NCBI GenBank assembly: GCA_029077775.1
Contig: JAQNCU010000227.1
Span: 1-5,326 of the forward strand
Origin: Acidocella sp.
Lineage (GTDB): Bacteria; Pseudomonadota; Alphaproteobacteria; Acetobacterales; Acetobacteraceae
Direction of reading: 5' to 3'
DNA: 5,326 bases
Positions 1-5,326 of this stretch are shown here, piece after piece. A program made the translations under genes and the position numbers. A model generated the notes under the pieces. The model was not told the DNA's origin. It saw only the letters and a program-made list of their open reading frames with translations, and ran no database searches. Positions within the stretch are counted from its first letter, which is position 1. Each line of letters starts with the position of its first letter.

Positions 1-32
1 TCGGCATTTTATGATTGGTGACATGGTTGCGA

Positions 33-61
33 TTGGACCGCGCCGCGTTCCCTGCTAGAAC
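33..61 (+). promoter_or_regulatory. Putative promoter embedded in CRISPR repeat (copy 1)
   Basis: Inside the repeat, TTGGAC (33-38) is followed after exactly 17 bp by TAGAAC (56-61), which is preceded by the extended -10 dinucleotide TG (53-54). The -10 matches the sigma70 consensus at 4 of 6 positions and the -35 at its TTG. Transcription would start about 7 nt into the next spacer, giving a crRNA with some 22-23 nt of guide. Promoters in this position are known from Neisseria type II-C repeats, whose repeat ends in TGCTACAAT. Activity here is inferred. Confidence 0.5.
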
Positions 62-97
62 TGGCTGGTTTACACGATCATGCCTGTGAAGTTGCGA

Positions 98-126
98 TTG
101 GACCGCGCCGCGTTCCCTGCTAGAAC
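98..126 (+). promoter_or_regulatory. Putative promoter embedded in CRISPR repeat (terminal copy)
   Basis: This is the same TTGGAC (98-103), 17-bp gap, TG-C-TAGAAC (118-126) arrangement in the last repeat. No spacer follows: a start about 7 nt downstream would fall inside the terminator hairpin at 129-162, so this copy should yield no useful guide RNA. Confidence 0.4.
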
Positions 127-128
127 CG

Positions 129-162
129 CCCCCTGAGAACTCATTGTTTTCAGGGGGTTTTT
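129..162 (+). terminator. Rho-independent terminator of the CRISPR array
   Basis: Two bases after the last repeat there is an 11-bp stem, CCCCCTGAGAA (129-139) with TTTTCAGGGGG (147-157), including one G-U pair. It has a 7-nt loop and is followed directly by TTTTT (158-162). It has a T-tract only on the plus strand, so it ends array transcripts before they meet the convergent cas2 gene. This independently supports the array orientation. Seen from the minus strand the hairpin has no T-tract, so it should not stop cas transcription efficiently. Confidence 0.9.
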
Positions 163-226
163 CGTTCTTGAATTTAATGAAAACGCCGATAAAATCCGTC
201 GAATCGATAGCATGGCCCCCGTTTTT

Positions 227-574
227 TCAAAAAAGCGTTAGTTGGCCAGGCTGTTCTGGTTGTGGCCGCGATATTTGGCCGCGAAAGCTTCTGATGTTTT
301 GATATTGCTTATCAGTGAACCAGATAACTTCAACCTTACCGGGATTTGGAACATGGGCTGCAACGCGGCGCGTGAGCGCCTCGGCCTGTTCCTTACCTGC
401 CGTGAAATGCAAATAGCAGGAAAATTGCATCATGATGAAGCCCTCATCAAGCAAAAAGGCACGGAATTTCGTTGCCCGCTTTCTTTCGGGTTTCGTTAAA
501 ACTGGAAGATCGAACATAGCCATGACCCACAAGACACGATACCCCGAGAGGACCGGATTATCCGGCACTTTCAT
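227..574 (-). CDS. cas2: CRISPR-associated endoribonuclease Cas2 (type II-C)
   Basis: Cas2 is the small partner of Cas1 in the spacer-integration complex; a Cas2 dimer bridges two Cas1 dimers and helps set the length of new spacers. The 115-residue protein has the ferredoxin-like start GYRVLWVMAMFDLPV, with the conserved Asp (D22) at the end of strand one. It also has KFRAFLLDEGF, the EVIWFTDKQYQNI segment, and the C-terminal LTLF ending typical of type II Cas2. The ATG at 574 overlaps the cas1 stop by 4 bases (ATGA). GAGGA at 581-585 lies 6 nt upstream as a ribosome binding site, so the two genes are translationally coupled. The start gives about nine residues before the usual SGYR beginning. 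No minus-strand terminator is evident between this gene and the array. Confidence 0.96.
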   Translation of the reverse strand: MKVPDNPVLSGYRVLWVMAMFDLPVLTKPERKRATKFRAFLLDEGFIMMQFSCYLHFTAGKEQAEALTRRVAAHVPNPGKVEVIWFTDKQYQNIRSFRGQISRPQPEQPGQLTLF

Positions 575-1500
575 AAATTTTCCTCGAAAGCAGATGCGTC
601 GGCGAGCTCAAGCGGAATGGGAGTTAGCGGCAGGGCCAGAGTCTTCCGCTCGCCTAAAAAAATTTGCGCCAGCGACGTTGCGACGCGAGACAGGACGGTC
701 GATAGGGGAGTTACCCCTTCTTCTGTCCTGAAGTCGGCGTGCAGCGTTAGGGCGAGACGGCGCTTGACGACGGGCTCCAAACTGTCGAGACCTTCCGCCA
801 ACAGGACTCTGACGGCTATATCTATAGTTGGCCGGAAAGGCTCCATGACATCATCAACAAGCCTCAGTGCATCGCCTCTGCTACGATGATGTAGCGAAAA
901 AGAGGGATGAAGCCCAGCCCCAACAATGGCGCGCGCCGTCGCCGCGCGCAAAATGGTGTAGCCGTAATTAAGCAAGGCGTTGCCGCCCTCTGCGTCGCGT
1001 GTGCGGCGGAAATTTTTACCGAATAGTGCTGGAAAATAACGCTGCGCGGCCTGCGCTTCAAAATTTTCGGGGTCACCCGAGCGCACCCGCCTGGCGAGGT
1101 CTCGTAATCCTTGTGCTTCCCGGCAGCATCGCTCAAGCGCTGCTGCCTGTGCCAGGATTTTGGCGCGCACCAGTTCAGCCCAAAGGCGCTTACGCATAGG
1201 AAGGCTTGCTCTCGCCTGAGCTTCCACACGATCGCCTTGGGCATGATGGCCGTCAACTGGCAGGAGATAGCCGACAGGACGGAAGTCCGGGCCGCAGATC
1301 ACCAGTGGCGCGCCCCGCGCAGCAAGCGCTGCGATGGCCTGTGTTGTCAGGCTGGCAGCAGGATTGGAAAAAATTACGGCTTCAATAGCGTCCAACGGTG
1401 CCTGCCCCAAAAGGCCAGTGGCGCAAGAAACTTCGAGGAAACCGCGGGAGAGCGAAAGGCGTCGGCCTTCGCCGACAATTTCAATGATTTGACCCAGCAT
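571..1500 (-). CDS. cas1: CRISPR-associated endonuclease/integrase Cas1 (type II-C)
   Basis: Cas1 is the metal-dependent integrase that inserts new spacers into the array with Cas2. From the ATG at 1500 the product is 309 residues, close to the usual type II length of about 300. It begins MLGQIIEIVGEGRRLSLSRG, the normal N-terminus of this family. The alpha-helical catalytic domain shows the expected metal ligands: E148 in NFEAQAAQRYF, H205 at the end of GLHPSFSLHH, and D217 in LVDDVMEPFRP. The frame stays open upstream to a TTG at 1605, but those 35 residues resemble nothing in Cas1. ATG 1500 has GGAG (1508-1511) at 7 nt, so it was chosen. The gene lies 125 bp after cas9 and overlaps cas2 by 4 bases. 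It is intact. Confidence 0.96.
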   Translation of the reverse strand: MLGQIIEIVGEGRRLSLSRGFLEVSCATGLLGQAPLDAIEAVIFSNPAASLTTQAIAALAARGAPLVICGPDFRPVGYLLPVDGHHAQGDRVEAQARASLPMRKRLWAELVRAKILAQAAALERCCREAQGLRDLARRVRSGDPENFEAQAAQRYFPALFGKNFRRTRDAEGGNALLNYGYTILRAATARAIVGAGLHPSFSLHHRSRGDALRLVDDVMEPFRPTIDIAVRVLLAEGLDSLEPVVKRRLALTLHADFRTEEGVTPLSTVLSRVATSLAQIFLGERKTLALPLTPIPLELADASAFEENL

Positions 1501-1625
1501 GATGCAACTCCGGGAGCCGCCGTGCCATATTGAGGCTAATTTAATGCCTACTGGCACTTCTGCGCGCACCACGCATAAATTGCGCCAGCGAGGGATGGCC
1601 ACCAATTAGGCTGGAGTTTTATCAT
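1501..1625 (-). other. Intergenic gap between cas9 and cas1 with an imperfect inverted repeat
   Basis: These 125 bp separate the cas9 stop from the chosen cas1 start, in an otherwise tightly packed operon. They contain a nested inverted repeat: GTGCCA (1522-1527) with TGGCAC (1552-1557), enclosing AGGC (1533-1536) with GCCT (1546-1549) around an AT-rich loop. There is no T-tract after it in the cas direction, so it does not look like a simple terminator. It may be an mRNA structure or part of an internal promoter region for cas1-cas2. I see no convincing promoter hexamer pair. The cas1 ribosome binding site is at its lower end. Confidence 0.4.
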
Positions 1626-4600
1626 TCAGACATTAGATCGGATCGCTTTTATTTGCCCGGTTTCGTCAATGCGCACGGCCTTACAGTTACGGCCTTTCAG
1701 CCCGGCGATGCCTGCCAAATCCCACCGGAACGGATCGTCCAAATTGGTGTGGCGTTTGGCAAAGTCGCCACCTTCATTATGTGGCACGAGCCTGATACGC
1801 CCGCTGCTTGGTTCAATCCGCACGACGACTTTAACACAACGGGTTCCATCGGAATCGTCAACCTCAACAGCATCGCCTTTATGCAGACGCATGACTAGCT
1901 TGCCCCCAATTCTATCTCGCTCCCATTGCGGACGCCAGTTTTTTTGGTTGACCTCATATACGGTCGCGGCAAAACCTTTCCATCCGCCGTCGCGCAACTG
2001 CACAATGTCTATATGATGGTTTTCGCCTGGAGCTACTGCCTTGTAAGGCTGGCCGGTCCGCCGGTCCGCTATCGTCTCAACGCTTTCGTCAGCTTTCGCA
2101 ACTCGAATGCGGCGGATGGTTTTACCGTCGGGCAGAGGTGCCGCCGCGAAGTTGGCCAAAGCAGACGCGAAGGCCTTCTCGTTTTCCTTGGCGACTTTGC
2201 CCTTGGCGTCGCGAAAAGCTGAGACCGCATTTTGCAGCGCCCTGCGCAGAACCGGATCGCGAACGGAATCGACTTCGCCAGGTGTCAGATCGACCAGCGG
2301 CTTGCGGCGCACGAGATTGCCGATGTCCTTGGCTTCAGCGGGGTCGAGAATGAAGCCATAGGCCGTGTCTTCATGTAGTGCTCCGCTCTTGCCATGTTCG
2401 GGCTTGTGCGAGACGATCAATTTATCCAAAGAAACACGGACGGCTTCACGAAACTCTTCAAATGGCCAGGGAATCTTGCCAATCGCAGCGTTAAATTCCG
2501 CCCCTTCGGCTCTTCCTGCTTCGCGCGCCAAAGATTGCAACAGGATTCTCGTCATGGCGCCAATGACGATGGCGTCAATGGCATGATGACGATGGTCTGT
2601 ACGATTCTTGCGATTATCGTCTGATAGTAGGCCATTCAGCCCCCATTTACCGCGTAGCAATCCCGTGAGCGTGCCTGGCGTCACGTAAATTTGATCAGGG
2701 TCGCAGATTTTACTGAGATAGGCTTTGGCCAAGCGCGACAGATATTTGGTTTCGTTTAGCTGGCGCGCGAGAAAGCCGCCGTCTTTTTCAAACTTGTCAA
2801 TTGCGTCGGCTTTGAACCGCCAGCGCTTGTTCGCCGGAAGTTTTTCGACATTGGCCAGAATGTCGGGCCAATTTGGACGCAAGCCAAATGCTTCAAACGG
2901 CGTCTTGCCGCGTTTGATTCGATTCATCTCGCGGAAGCAGAGCATTTTATTCGCCGGACTATCATCCAGCGTGCGCGAGCGCGGCAAAAGATGCTCGACC
3001 TCAATCTCCGAAGTGAACAATTGCGTGATGCCTATCGGCTTCAGCGAGAACGGACAAAGCGCCACACCATCCCCGGCGCGCTGTTGTTCCTCGAATAGCT
3101 TCAGTCGCGCCCGATTTTCGCCGTTGTCGTGATGGCTCAATTCGGAGAGTTGTTGGGTCCGTCTTTCATTTGCGGTGCGGTTCTCTGCGTTTTTCTTTTT
3201 ATCGTTTTCCTTTTGCTCGGTGTTTTGTTTCAAATCGCGGGCGAGTTCGACGACTATTTGGTCTGGCGCGCCAAAACGCTCAACAAGACTGTTGATGACG
3301 CGGCGCAATTGATTGAGTCCGATATGGACCGTGGGGTTCATGATACGGCCCCAATAAGCCGCGTCGTCCTCGCGATCTTTCTCCTCCATTGATCCGGGCA
3401 TCACATGCCGTTGTAAAAGTTCGCCATAATAGGGCAATCGTGCAAAAAGCTCACCATCGCGCTCGTCGGAATGGTGCCAAGGCGGGTTGTGGTACTGTCC
3501 TGCGACAAGCACAGCCTTGTCATACGTGAGTAGGCCGCCGTTAGCGGCGCGCTCGTTTTGGAGTGCGTCGAGGATCGCGGCGTTGGCGGTAGCGCCGAGT
3601 CGCGAATATCCGTCGGCCAGCGGGATACTGGCGCATTCCCTAGCGGCGGCTTCGTTCAAAGCGTAATCCTGTTGGAGCCCCGCAATCAAAATGGTTTCGT
3701 CAGGTTCATCGAGCAATTTTTGGACGAAGGCGTCCTTGTCTTGCCAACTCAAATTACGCCAGAGCGGGCCGAAATGATTGATTTTCGCCAGACACTTACC
3801 GGAAAGGCAACCCTTCATTTCCTTTTCGCCGGCCTGTTCAAAATTTATCTTGGCACCGCTTCCAAGTTTCAGCGCTTTGCGCATTTTCGTGAATGGAAAT
3901 TTAGCCTCGGTCAGCAAGACGCTCGCCAATGCGTCGCGCTCCCTAGGTGTCAGGGCGCGTTCCGCCATGGCGGATTCCGAAATACGCAGATGCGCAAGGC
4001 GTTCATATAATTCCCGCGCTTCGACCGAAGGAAGCGCTTTCGGCAAGCGTTCCTCGCCAGGAACGAAAGTGCATTTGCCGATTTTAGGCGGCTTAAGATC
4101 GCGTTGCCGAAAGACAATTGTAGCGATTTGGTCACTCAACGATTTGTCCAGGATTTCGGAATGATGCTCAGCTTGCGCATCCCAAATTTTGTTGAACTCG
4201 TCCTGGATGAGATCCCGCGTCGGATAAAATTGATACAAAGCCTTCGCACCATGGCCTTCCAATCGGATGCGCGTCGGCTGGCGATCTGGGTCGCGGATTT
4301 TTTTGGGGTTAAGCGAACGACCGCGATGGCGTAGCCAGAGAAATTCGCCAAAGGTGCGACATTTTTGCACTTGCAGAGTTTCACGCAATCTTTGGGACGC
4401 GGTTGCGATCTTGCCCTTGTCAGCGTCCTTGCGGTCCGTTTTACGATTGGATTTGAAGCCACGCCGCTGGTTAAGGTGAAAAATAACGCGGCCAATTTCG
4501 TGTAACGTCAACGCTCGATCCAGAGCACCCGCGCGCAGCTCATAGGGATCGTTATCTTCTAAGTCCTTGCGCTTCGATTCAGCCTGCGGCATTAACCCTG

Positions 4601-4862
4601 CATTGATGAGAGTTCGCATCAAATCAGTGCGGCGCAAGACAAAACGGTCGCGCCGTTTGCGTGCCTGTTTGGGTACTCGGCGCATGGCGGCCAAGGATTG
4701 CTGGTCCTTGGGATTACGGCCATCCTTAAAAAGGCGGACGCCGCTACACAAAAGCGCCATTGGAGCATCAGGGCCATAAAAGCCACTAACATCAGCACCC
4801 GTTCGCCAGACGGCGAAACCTAACGAGTTTGTGCCTAAATCGAAAGAAAATCGAATCCCCAT
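1626..4862 (-). CDS. cas9: RNA-guided DNA endonuclease Cas9 (type II-C)
   Basis: Cas9 is the single effector that, guided by crRNA:tracrRNA, cuts both strands of PAM-flanked DNA. From the ATG at 4862 it has 1,078 residues, a typical compact II-C size (N. meningitidis Cas9 has 1,082). In order: RuvC-I FSFDLGTNSLG with D8; an Arg-rich bridge helix at about 48-82 (AAMRRVPKQARKRRDR); the REC lobe to about 510; RuvC-II IVVELARDL with E539; the HNH domain with EVEHLLPRSRTLDDS, where H624 is the general base, and N647 in EMNRIKRGKTP; RuvC-III DHRHHAIDAIVIG with H760 and D763; and a PAM-interacting C-terminal region from about 800. The usual HNH Asp before the His is Glu623. An in-frame GTG at 4889 would add nine residues, but GCGAGGT (4867-4873) just before ATG 4862 and the family's normal start favour the latter. 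The single frame is unbroken. Confidence 0.98.
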   Translation of the reverse strand: MGIRFSFDLGTNSLGFAVWRTGADVSGFYGPDAPMALLCSGVRLFKDGRNPKDQQSLAAMRRVPKQARKRRDRFVLRRTDLMRTLINAGLMPQAESKRKDLEDNDPYELRAGALDRALTLHEIGRVIFHLNQRRGFKSNRKTDRKDADKGKIATASQRLRETLQVQKCRTFGEFLWLRHRGRSLNPKKIRDPDRQPTRIRLEGHGAKALYQFYPTRDLIQDEFNKIWDAQAEHHSEILDKSLSDQIATIVFRQRDLKPPKIGKCTFVPGEERLPKALPSVEARELYERLAHLRISESAMAERALTPRERDALASVLLTEAKFPFTKMRKALKLGSGAKINFEQAGEKEMKGCLSGKCLAKINHFGPLWRNLSWQDKDAFVQKLLDEPDETILIAGLQQDYALNEAAARECASIPLADGYSRLGATANAAILDALQNERAANGGLLTYDKAVLVAGQYHNPPWHHSDERDGELFARLPYYGELLQRHVMPGSMEEKDREDDAAYWGRIMNPTVHIGLNQLRRVINSLVERFGAPDQIVVELARDLKQNTEQKENDKKKNAENRTANERRTQQLSELSHHDNGENRARLKLFEEQQRAGDGVALCPFSLKPIGITQLFTSEIEVEHLLPRSRTLDDSPANKMLCFREMNRIKRGKTPFEAFGLRPNWPDILANVEKLPANKRWRFKADAIDKFEKDGGFLARQLNETKYLSRLAKAYLSKICDPDQIYVTPGTLTGLLRGKWGLNGLLSDDNRKNRTDHRHHAIDAIVIGAMTRILLQSLAREAGRAEGAEFNAAIGKIPWPFEEFREAVRVSLDKLIVSHKPEHGKSGALHEDTAYGFILDPAEAKDIGNLVRRKPLVDLTPGEVDSVRDPVLRRALQNAVSAFRDAKGKVAKENEKAFASALANFAAAPLPDGKTIRRIRVAKADESVETIADRRTGQPYKAVAPGENHHIDIVQLRDGGWKGFAATVYEVNQKNWRPQWERDRIGGKLVMRLHKGDAVEVDDSDGTRCVKVVVRIEPSSGRIRLVPHNEGGDFAKRHTNLDDPFRWDLAGIAGLKGRNCKAVRIDETGQIKAIRSNV

Positions 4863-4902
4863 AATGACCTCGCTATAGCAATTGAACACAATGCAAATAT
4901 GC

Positions 4903-4931
4903 TTGCAAGGGGGCTCTGCTTAAGCTATTTC
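4903..4931 (+). promoter_or_regulatory. Candidate promoter of tracrRNA
   Basis: TTGCAA (4903-4908) is followed after 17 bp by TATTTC (4926-4931). The -10 is weak, matching the consensus only in TAT, but the spacing is ideal. A start 7-9 nt downstream (about 4938-4940) would coincide with the first paired base of the anti-repeat. The call rests mainly on position. Confidence 0.35.
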
Positions 4932-4937
4932 TATTTC

Positions 4938-4946
4938 CTTCTAGCA
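4938..4946 (-). promoter_or_regulatory. Extended -10 element in the anti-repeat, facing cas9
   Basis: Read on the minus strand the anti-repeat contains TGCTAGAAG, the same extended -10 as the CRISPR repeat with one changed base. It points at cas9 and would give a 5' leader of about 70 nt. The base pairs at the -35 distance read AGGGAC, so there is no good -35. Use as the cas9 promoter is a guess from position and motif. Confidence 0.3.
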
Positions 4947-5020
4947 GGGAATGCGGCGTGGTCCCTTCGTTAACAAGGTATCATACCACCGAATGAAGGC
5001 GGGCTCCGGTCCGCCTTTTT
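4939..5020 (+). ncRNA. tracrRNA: tracrRNA
   Basis: This is the trans-activating RNA that pairs with crRNA repeats, allows RNase III processing and loads the guide into Cas9. The anti-repeat is at 4939-4974. Bases 4939-4964 pair with repeat positions 10-35 without a break, with G-U pairs at repeat G15 (T4959) and G22 (T4952). A 2x2 internal loop follows (repeat T8-T9 against 4965-4966). Repeat positions 1-7 then pair with 4967-4974, with T4970 bulged. Immediately after comes a nexus-like hairpin, GGTA-TCA-TACC (4977-4987), then a terminator hairpin (4996-5017) with a T-tract. The RNA is about 82 nt from the anti-repeat; the exact 5' end is not fixed. It is divergent from cas9, 76 bp from its start codon, and antisense to the read-through path of the HEPN gene. 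Confidence 0.93.
4996..5020 (+). terminator. Rho-independent terminator of tracrRNA
   Basis: AAGGCGG (4996-5002) pairs with CCGCCTT (5011-5017), closing an 8-nt loop GCTCCGGT that can itself add a C-G pair and a G-U pair. T5016-T5020 form the T-tract. The stem is probably also the final hairpin held by Cas9, as in other II-C tracrRNAs. There is no T-tract on the minus strand. Confidence 0.85.
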
Positions 5021-5042
5021 CGTTTGAATTAAGACCCCCCCC

Positions 5043-5326
5043 TTACGCGATGCCAAAAACATCACAGATTGCCACGACAAAAACATCAGCCTGCCCGACC
5101 GCCCATGCGGCGTCCTCGCCGCTGACCGGATCACCCGTGTAATCTGCAAGCAGGCGGAGGAGTTCGACCTTGTTGAGTGAGCTGCCCAGTTCAGCGGCGA
5201 CGTGCCCGCCCAGAACGAGGTGTTTACCAAAGGCGGAGATCAACGCGCGATGGGTTTTGATGGCATTTGTCGTCGTTCCCACGTTGGTTGCCAGCAACGC
5301 GGCCTGTGCAGCATCGAACATCGCAT
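5043..5326 (-). CDS. HEPN domain-containing protein, C-terminal part (5' end outside window)
   Basis: The visible 93 residues (92 from the in-frame Met at 5321, plus one Ala before it) read AMFDAAQAALLATNV, then KTHRALISAFGKH, LNKVELLRLLADYTGD and DAAWAVGQADVFVVAI. These are the hallmarks of the helical HEPN domain of the UPF0332/PF05168 group. Such proteins are often encoded beside a minimal nucleotidyltransferase and act as toxin-antitoxin-like or defence modules. The Met at 5321 is internal (the family normally has RxYYAMF), so the frame runs off the right edge and the true start is not seen. Where many relatives have His (AMFHAA, the H of the Rx6H ribonuclease motif), this protein has Asp. 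The TAA stop is at 5043-5045. Between it and the tracrRNA terminator lies a run of eight C (5035-5042). Any link to the CRISPR system is only by proximity. Confidence 0.8.
   Translation of the reverse strand, partial: AMFDAAQAALLATNVGTTTNAIKTHRALISAFGKHLVLGGHVAAELGSSLNKVELLRLLADYTGDPVSGEDAAWAVGQADVFVVAICDVFGIA

Larger units (their letters stand above)
1..126 (+). CRISPR. Type II-C CRISPR array, leader-distal end (2 repeats, 1 complete spacer, 1 partial spacer)
   Basis: Two identical 36-bp repeats lie at 26-61 and 91-126, starting GTTGCGATTGGACC and ending TTCCCTGCTAGAAC. They are separated by a 29-bp spacer (62-90), giving a 65-bp period. Bases 1-25 are the 3' part of another spacer, so the array continues beyond the left edge. 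The strand follows from the tracrRNA at 4939-5020: its anti-repeat pairs with the plus-strand repeat through 24 Watson-Crick and 2 G-U pairs, whereas the opposite orientation would turn the wobbles into A-C mismatches. The array is thus transcribed towards cas2, convergent with the cas operon, and these repeats are the oldest end. The last repeat is not degenerate. The sources of the spacers cannot be determined from this sequence alone. Confidence 0.97.

Noticed and set aside
1..126. Array transcribed on the minus strand, in the same direction as the cas genes
   Set aside because: The two repeat/anti-repeat differences would become A-C mismatches instead of G-U pairs, and the nexus, tracrRNA terminator and array terminator are all on the plus strand.
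219..237. A/T palindrome at the end of cas2 (TTTTTTCAAAAAA) as the cas operon terminator
   Set aside because: It overlaps the cas2 stop codon, has no room for a hairpin loop, and the minus strand after it reads A-rich then G-rich rather than T-rich.
864..1256. Minus-strand open frame of 130 codons overlapping cas1 in another frame
   Set aside because: It overlaps the catalytic region of cas1 and has no recognisable family features.
1501..1605. N-terminal extension of Cas1 starting at a TTG at 1605 (344 residues)
   Set aside because: The 35 extra residues do not resemble Cas1, the start codon is rare, and ATG 1500 has a good GGAG at 7 nt and begins at the usual family N-terminus.
3558..4010. 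Plus-strand open frame of 150 codons inside cas9, and similar ones at 1111-1533, 2725-3132 and 3778-4164
   Set aside because: They are antisense to conserved cas9 or cas1 sequence, show no recognisable domain, and are expected by chance opposite GC-rich genes.
4863..4889. Nine-residue extension of Cas9 from a GTG at 4889
   Set aside because: ATG 4862 follows a GCGAGGT ribosome binding site and puts the RuvC-I Asp at residue 8, as in many Cas9 proteins.
5035..5042. Run of eight C as a phase-variable switch
   Set aside because: It lies after the HEPN stop codon and after the tracrRNA terminator, so slippage would change neither a reading frame nor the RNA.
4970..5230. Minus-strand 86-codon frame across tracrRNA and the HEPN gene
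   Set aside because: It is out of frame with the clear HEPN reading frame and crosses the tracrRNA terminator; it looks like a shadow frame.

Overview
The window holds almost all of a type II-C CRISPR-Cas locus, plus the end of an unrelated neighbouring gene. On the minus strand, reading leftwards, are cas9 (4862 to 1626), cas1 (1500 to 571) and cas2 (574 to 227). No fourth adaptation gene (csn2 or cas4) lies between cas2 and the array. That gene set, the roughly 1,080-residue Cas9 and the short Cas1/Cas2 pair are what define subtype II-C. The first 126 bases are the end of the CRISPR array: a partial spacer, a 36-bp repeat, a complete 29-bp spacer and an identical second 36-bp repeat.

The tracrRNA gene lies upstream of cas9 on the plus strand (about 4939-5020), divergent from cas9. 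Its first 36 nt pair along the whole repeat: 26 consecutive pairs (24 Watson-Crick, 2 G-U), a 2x2 internal loop, and a 7-pair lower stem with one bulged U. A small nexus hairpin and a Rho-independent terminator follow. The two G-U pairs form only if the array is transcribed on the plus strand, so the array runs towards the cas operon. A strong plus-strand terminator at 129-162, just after the last repeat, agrees with this. The repeats in the window are therefore the leader-distal (oldest) end, and the leader lies beyond the left edge.

Each repeat also contains a sigma70-like promoter: TTGGAC, a 17-bp gap, then an extended -10 TGC-TAGAAC. This resembles the repeat-borne promoters known from Neisseria type II-C arrays, so each spacer may be transcribed on its own. 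The mirrored copy in the anti-repeat keeps the extended -10 on the minus strand, pointing at cas9, but has lost the TTG of the -35.

At the right edge (5043-5326, minus strand) is the C-terminal part of a HEPN-domain protein of the UPF0332/PF05168 kind, the sort often paired with a nucleotidyltransferase in toxin-antitoxin-like modules. Its 5' end is outside the window.

Organism: fairly GC-rich coding sequence and Cas9/Cas1/Cas2 sequences like those of II-C systems in Proteobacteria suggest an alphaproteobacterium, possibly of the Rhizobiales or methanotroph kind. This is inferred from remembered family resemblance, not a search. The machinery looks intact: cas9, cas1 and cas2 are unbroken, catalytic residues are in place (with one Asp-to-Glu change in the HNH site), and array, tracrRNA and Cas9 are all present. 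Most genes are tightly packed. There is no gene-free stretch over 300 bases; the largest gaps are the 180 bp holding tracrRNA, the 125 bp between cas9 and cas1, and the 100 bp between cas2 and the array.
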